From positions 1,612,001-1,676,000 of the forward strand of contig OZ345380.1 of assembly GCA_977006965.1 (NCBI GenBank): DNA of 64,000 nt, read 5' to 3'. The DNA comes from Phymatolithon calcareum (Eukaryota > Rhodophyta > Florideophyceae > Hapalidiales). The position numbers were made by a program, and so were the translations under genes. Positions 63,474-64,000 of the stretch are shown one piece after another. Numbering within the stretch: the stretch's first letter is position 1; each line of letters opens with the position of its first letter. The notes under the pieces are model-generated. The model was not told the DNA's origin and ran no database searches. It saw only the letters and a program-made list of their open reading frames with translations.

Positions 63474-64000
63474 TTAAATGCCTCCGCACTCGCTCTGAGG
63501 ACCATTATAGGCCTTGGCAACACCATAGCGGAACCCGCTGTATGCACACTCGGTGTCCTCACAACGGAACAGGATAATACGGTCAACCTTGAACTGTGTG
63601 GAGCGTCCAGCAATGCGAACGGAATACCACTTCTGTCCAGCCTCGAGCGGCTTTGTGAGGACGGTGTGCGGGTCAAAGTCAGTAGTGTATCCACCTGTGT
63701 TCCACACGTCATTTCCGTTGTTCTGATACATCTTGAACCAAGTGTTAGGGTTAACCCAATCGGCATCCATCTGGTCGGCGGGAACCGCGGGGGTGATTTC
63801 GGACGCATCAACGCCGGTCTTCGTGCGCATTGCGCCGGATTCCGGAAGGGACATCCAAACTGCGTCGGCAAATCGGTTAGAATCTACGTGACCTCCCGCA
63901 GCGCTGTGAAAGGCAGGAAATACGTACGGTCATTGTGCTCAGTTGGGTCCGGGGCACTGGAACGGAGCATGACGCGGTAGACACCAGGGGTGTTCACTGT
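63474..64000 (-). CDS. Third secreted carbohydrate-binding-like paralogue (partial, C-terminus)
   Basis: Exon 63928-64000 (5' part outside the window): TPGVYRVMLRSSAPDPTEHN then D and the first base of the next codon. Intron 63860-63927 (68 nt, GTACGT...gacgcag). Last exon 63474-63859: LWMSLPES, WFKMYQNNGNDVWNTGGY, TDFDPHTVLTKPLEAGQKWY, SVRIAGRSTQFKVDRIILFR, CEDTEC. Same domain as the other two members (TE.ND, DFD.H, AGRS, RII/RIIL), but the spacing before 'WFK' is longer and the tail differs. The GRST..VDRIILF ending is the closest of the three to the general polysaccharide-binding pattern. Confidence 0.85.

Noticed and set aside
1-64000. CRISPR arrays, operons, bacterial promoters
   Set aside because: No regularly spaced short repeats; the gene structure, introns, TATA boxes and organelle presequences are eukaryotic.

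Overview
The window looks like nuclear DNA of a photosynthetic eukaryote, most plausibly a red alga; this is an inference. The evidence is a lumen-type pentapeptide-repeat protein with a bipartite plastid presequence, a cupin and a membrane protein with plastid-like N-termini, an SHAQKYF-class MYB and a bZIP factor, and a family of secreted carbohydrate-binding-like proteins typical of walled algae. Genes are mostly uninterrupted, the few introns I can place are 57-100 nt with GT..AG ends, and there is no operon structure.

Layout. 1-14.4 kb is mainly repeats (LINE tails, a composite tRNA-related repeat, fold-back element copy I, a perfect 132-bp inverted repeat) around one armadillo-type gene at 3.05-4.49 kb and decayed secreted-protein genes at 13.7-14.3 kb. 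14.5-31 kb is the gene-rich part: a possible mitochondrial ribosomal protein, an Ala/Gly/Arg-rich protein, a cupin, a MYB factor, a pentapeptide-repeat protein, a Maf-type pyrophosphatase, a small basic protein, a multi-pass membrane protein, a bZIP factor and a two-finger C2H2 factor. 31-36.4 kb is gene-poor and holds nested retroposons. 36.4-42.4 kb contains a secreted-protein gene whose single intron carries a 4.5-kb retroelement with split direct repeats (A1-ORFs-B1A2-B2), the layout of PAT/Ngaro-type tyrosine-recombinase elements. 43.7-48.6 kb is an almost complete but frameshifted LINE with a 14-bp target-site duplication. 49.5-57.1 kb is a graveyard of LINE fragments, fold-back element copy II and the second composite repeat. 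57.1-64 kb holds several short palindromes and two more members of the secreted family, the last cut by the window edge.

How the parts relate. The host genes are unrelated housekeeping, plastid and regulatory functions. The connecting theme is the secreted family: three members (about 36-42, 60 and 64 kb) share a C-terminal beta-sandwich-like domain and an intron at nearly, but not exactly, the same place. The strongest observation is that the member at 36-42 kb still has both exons and good splice sites after a site-specific insertion of a DIRS-like element into its intron.
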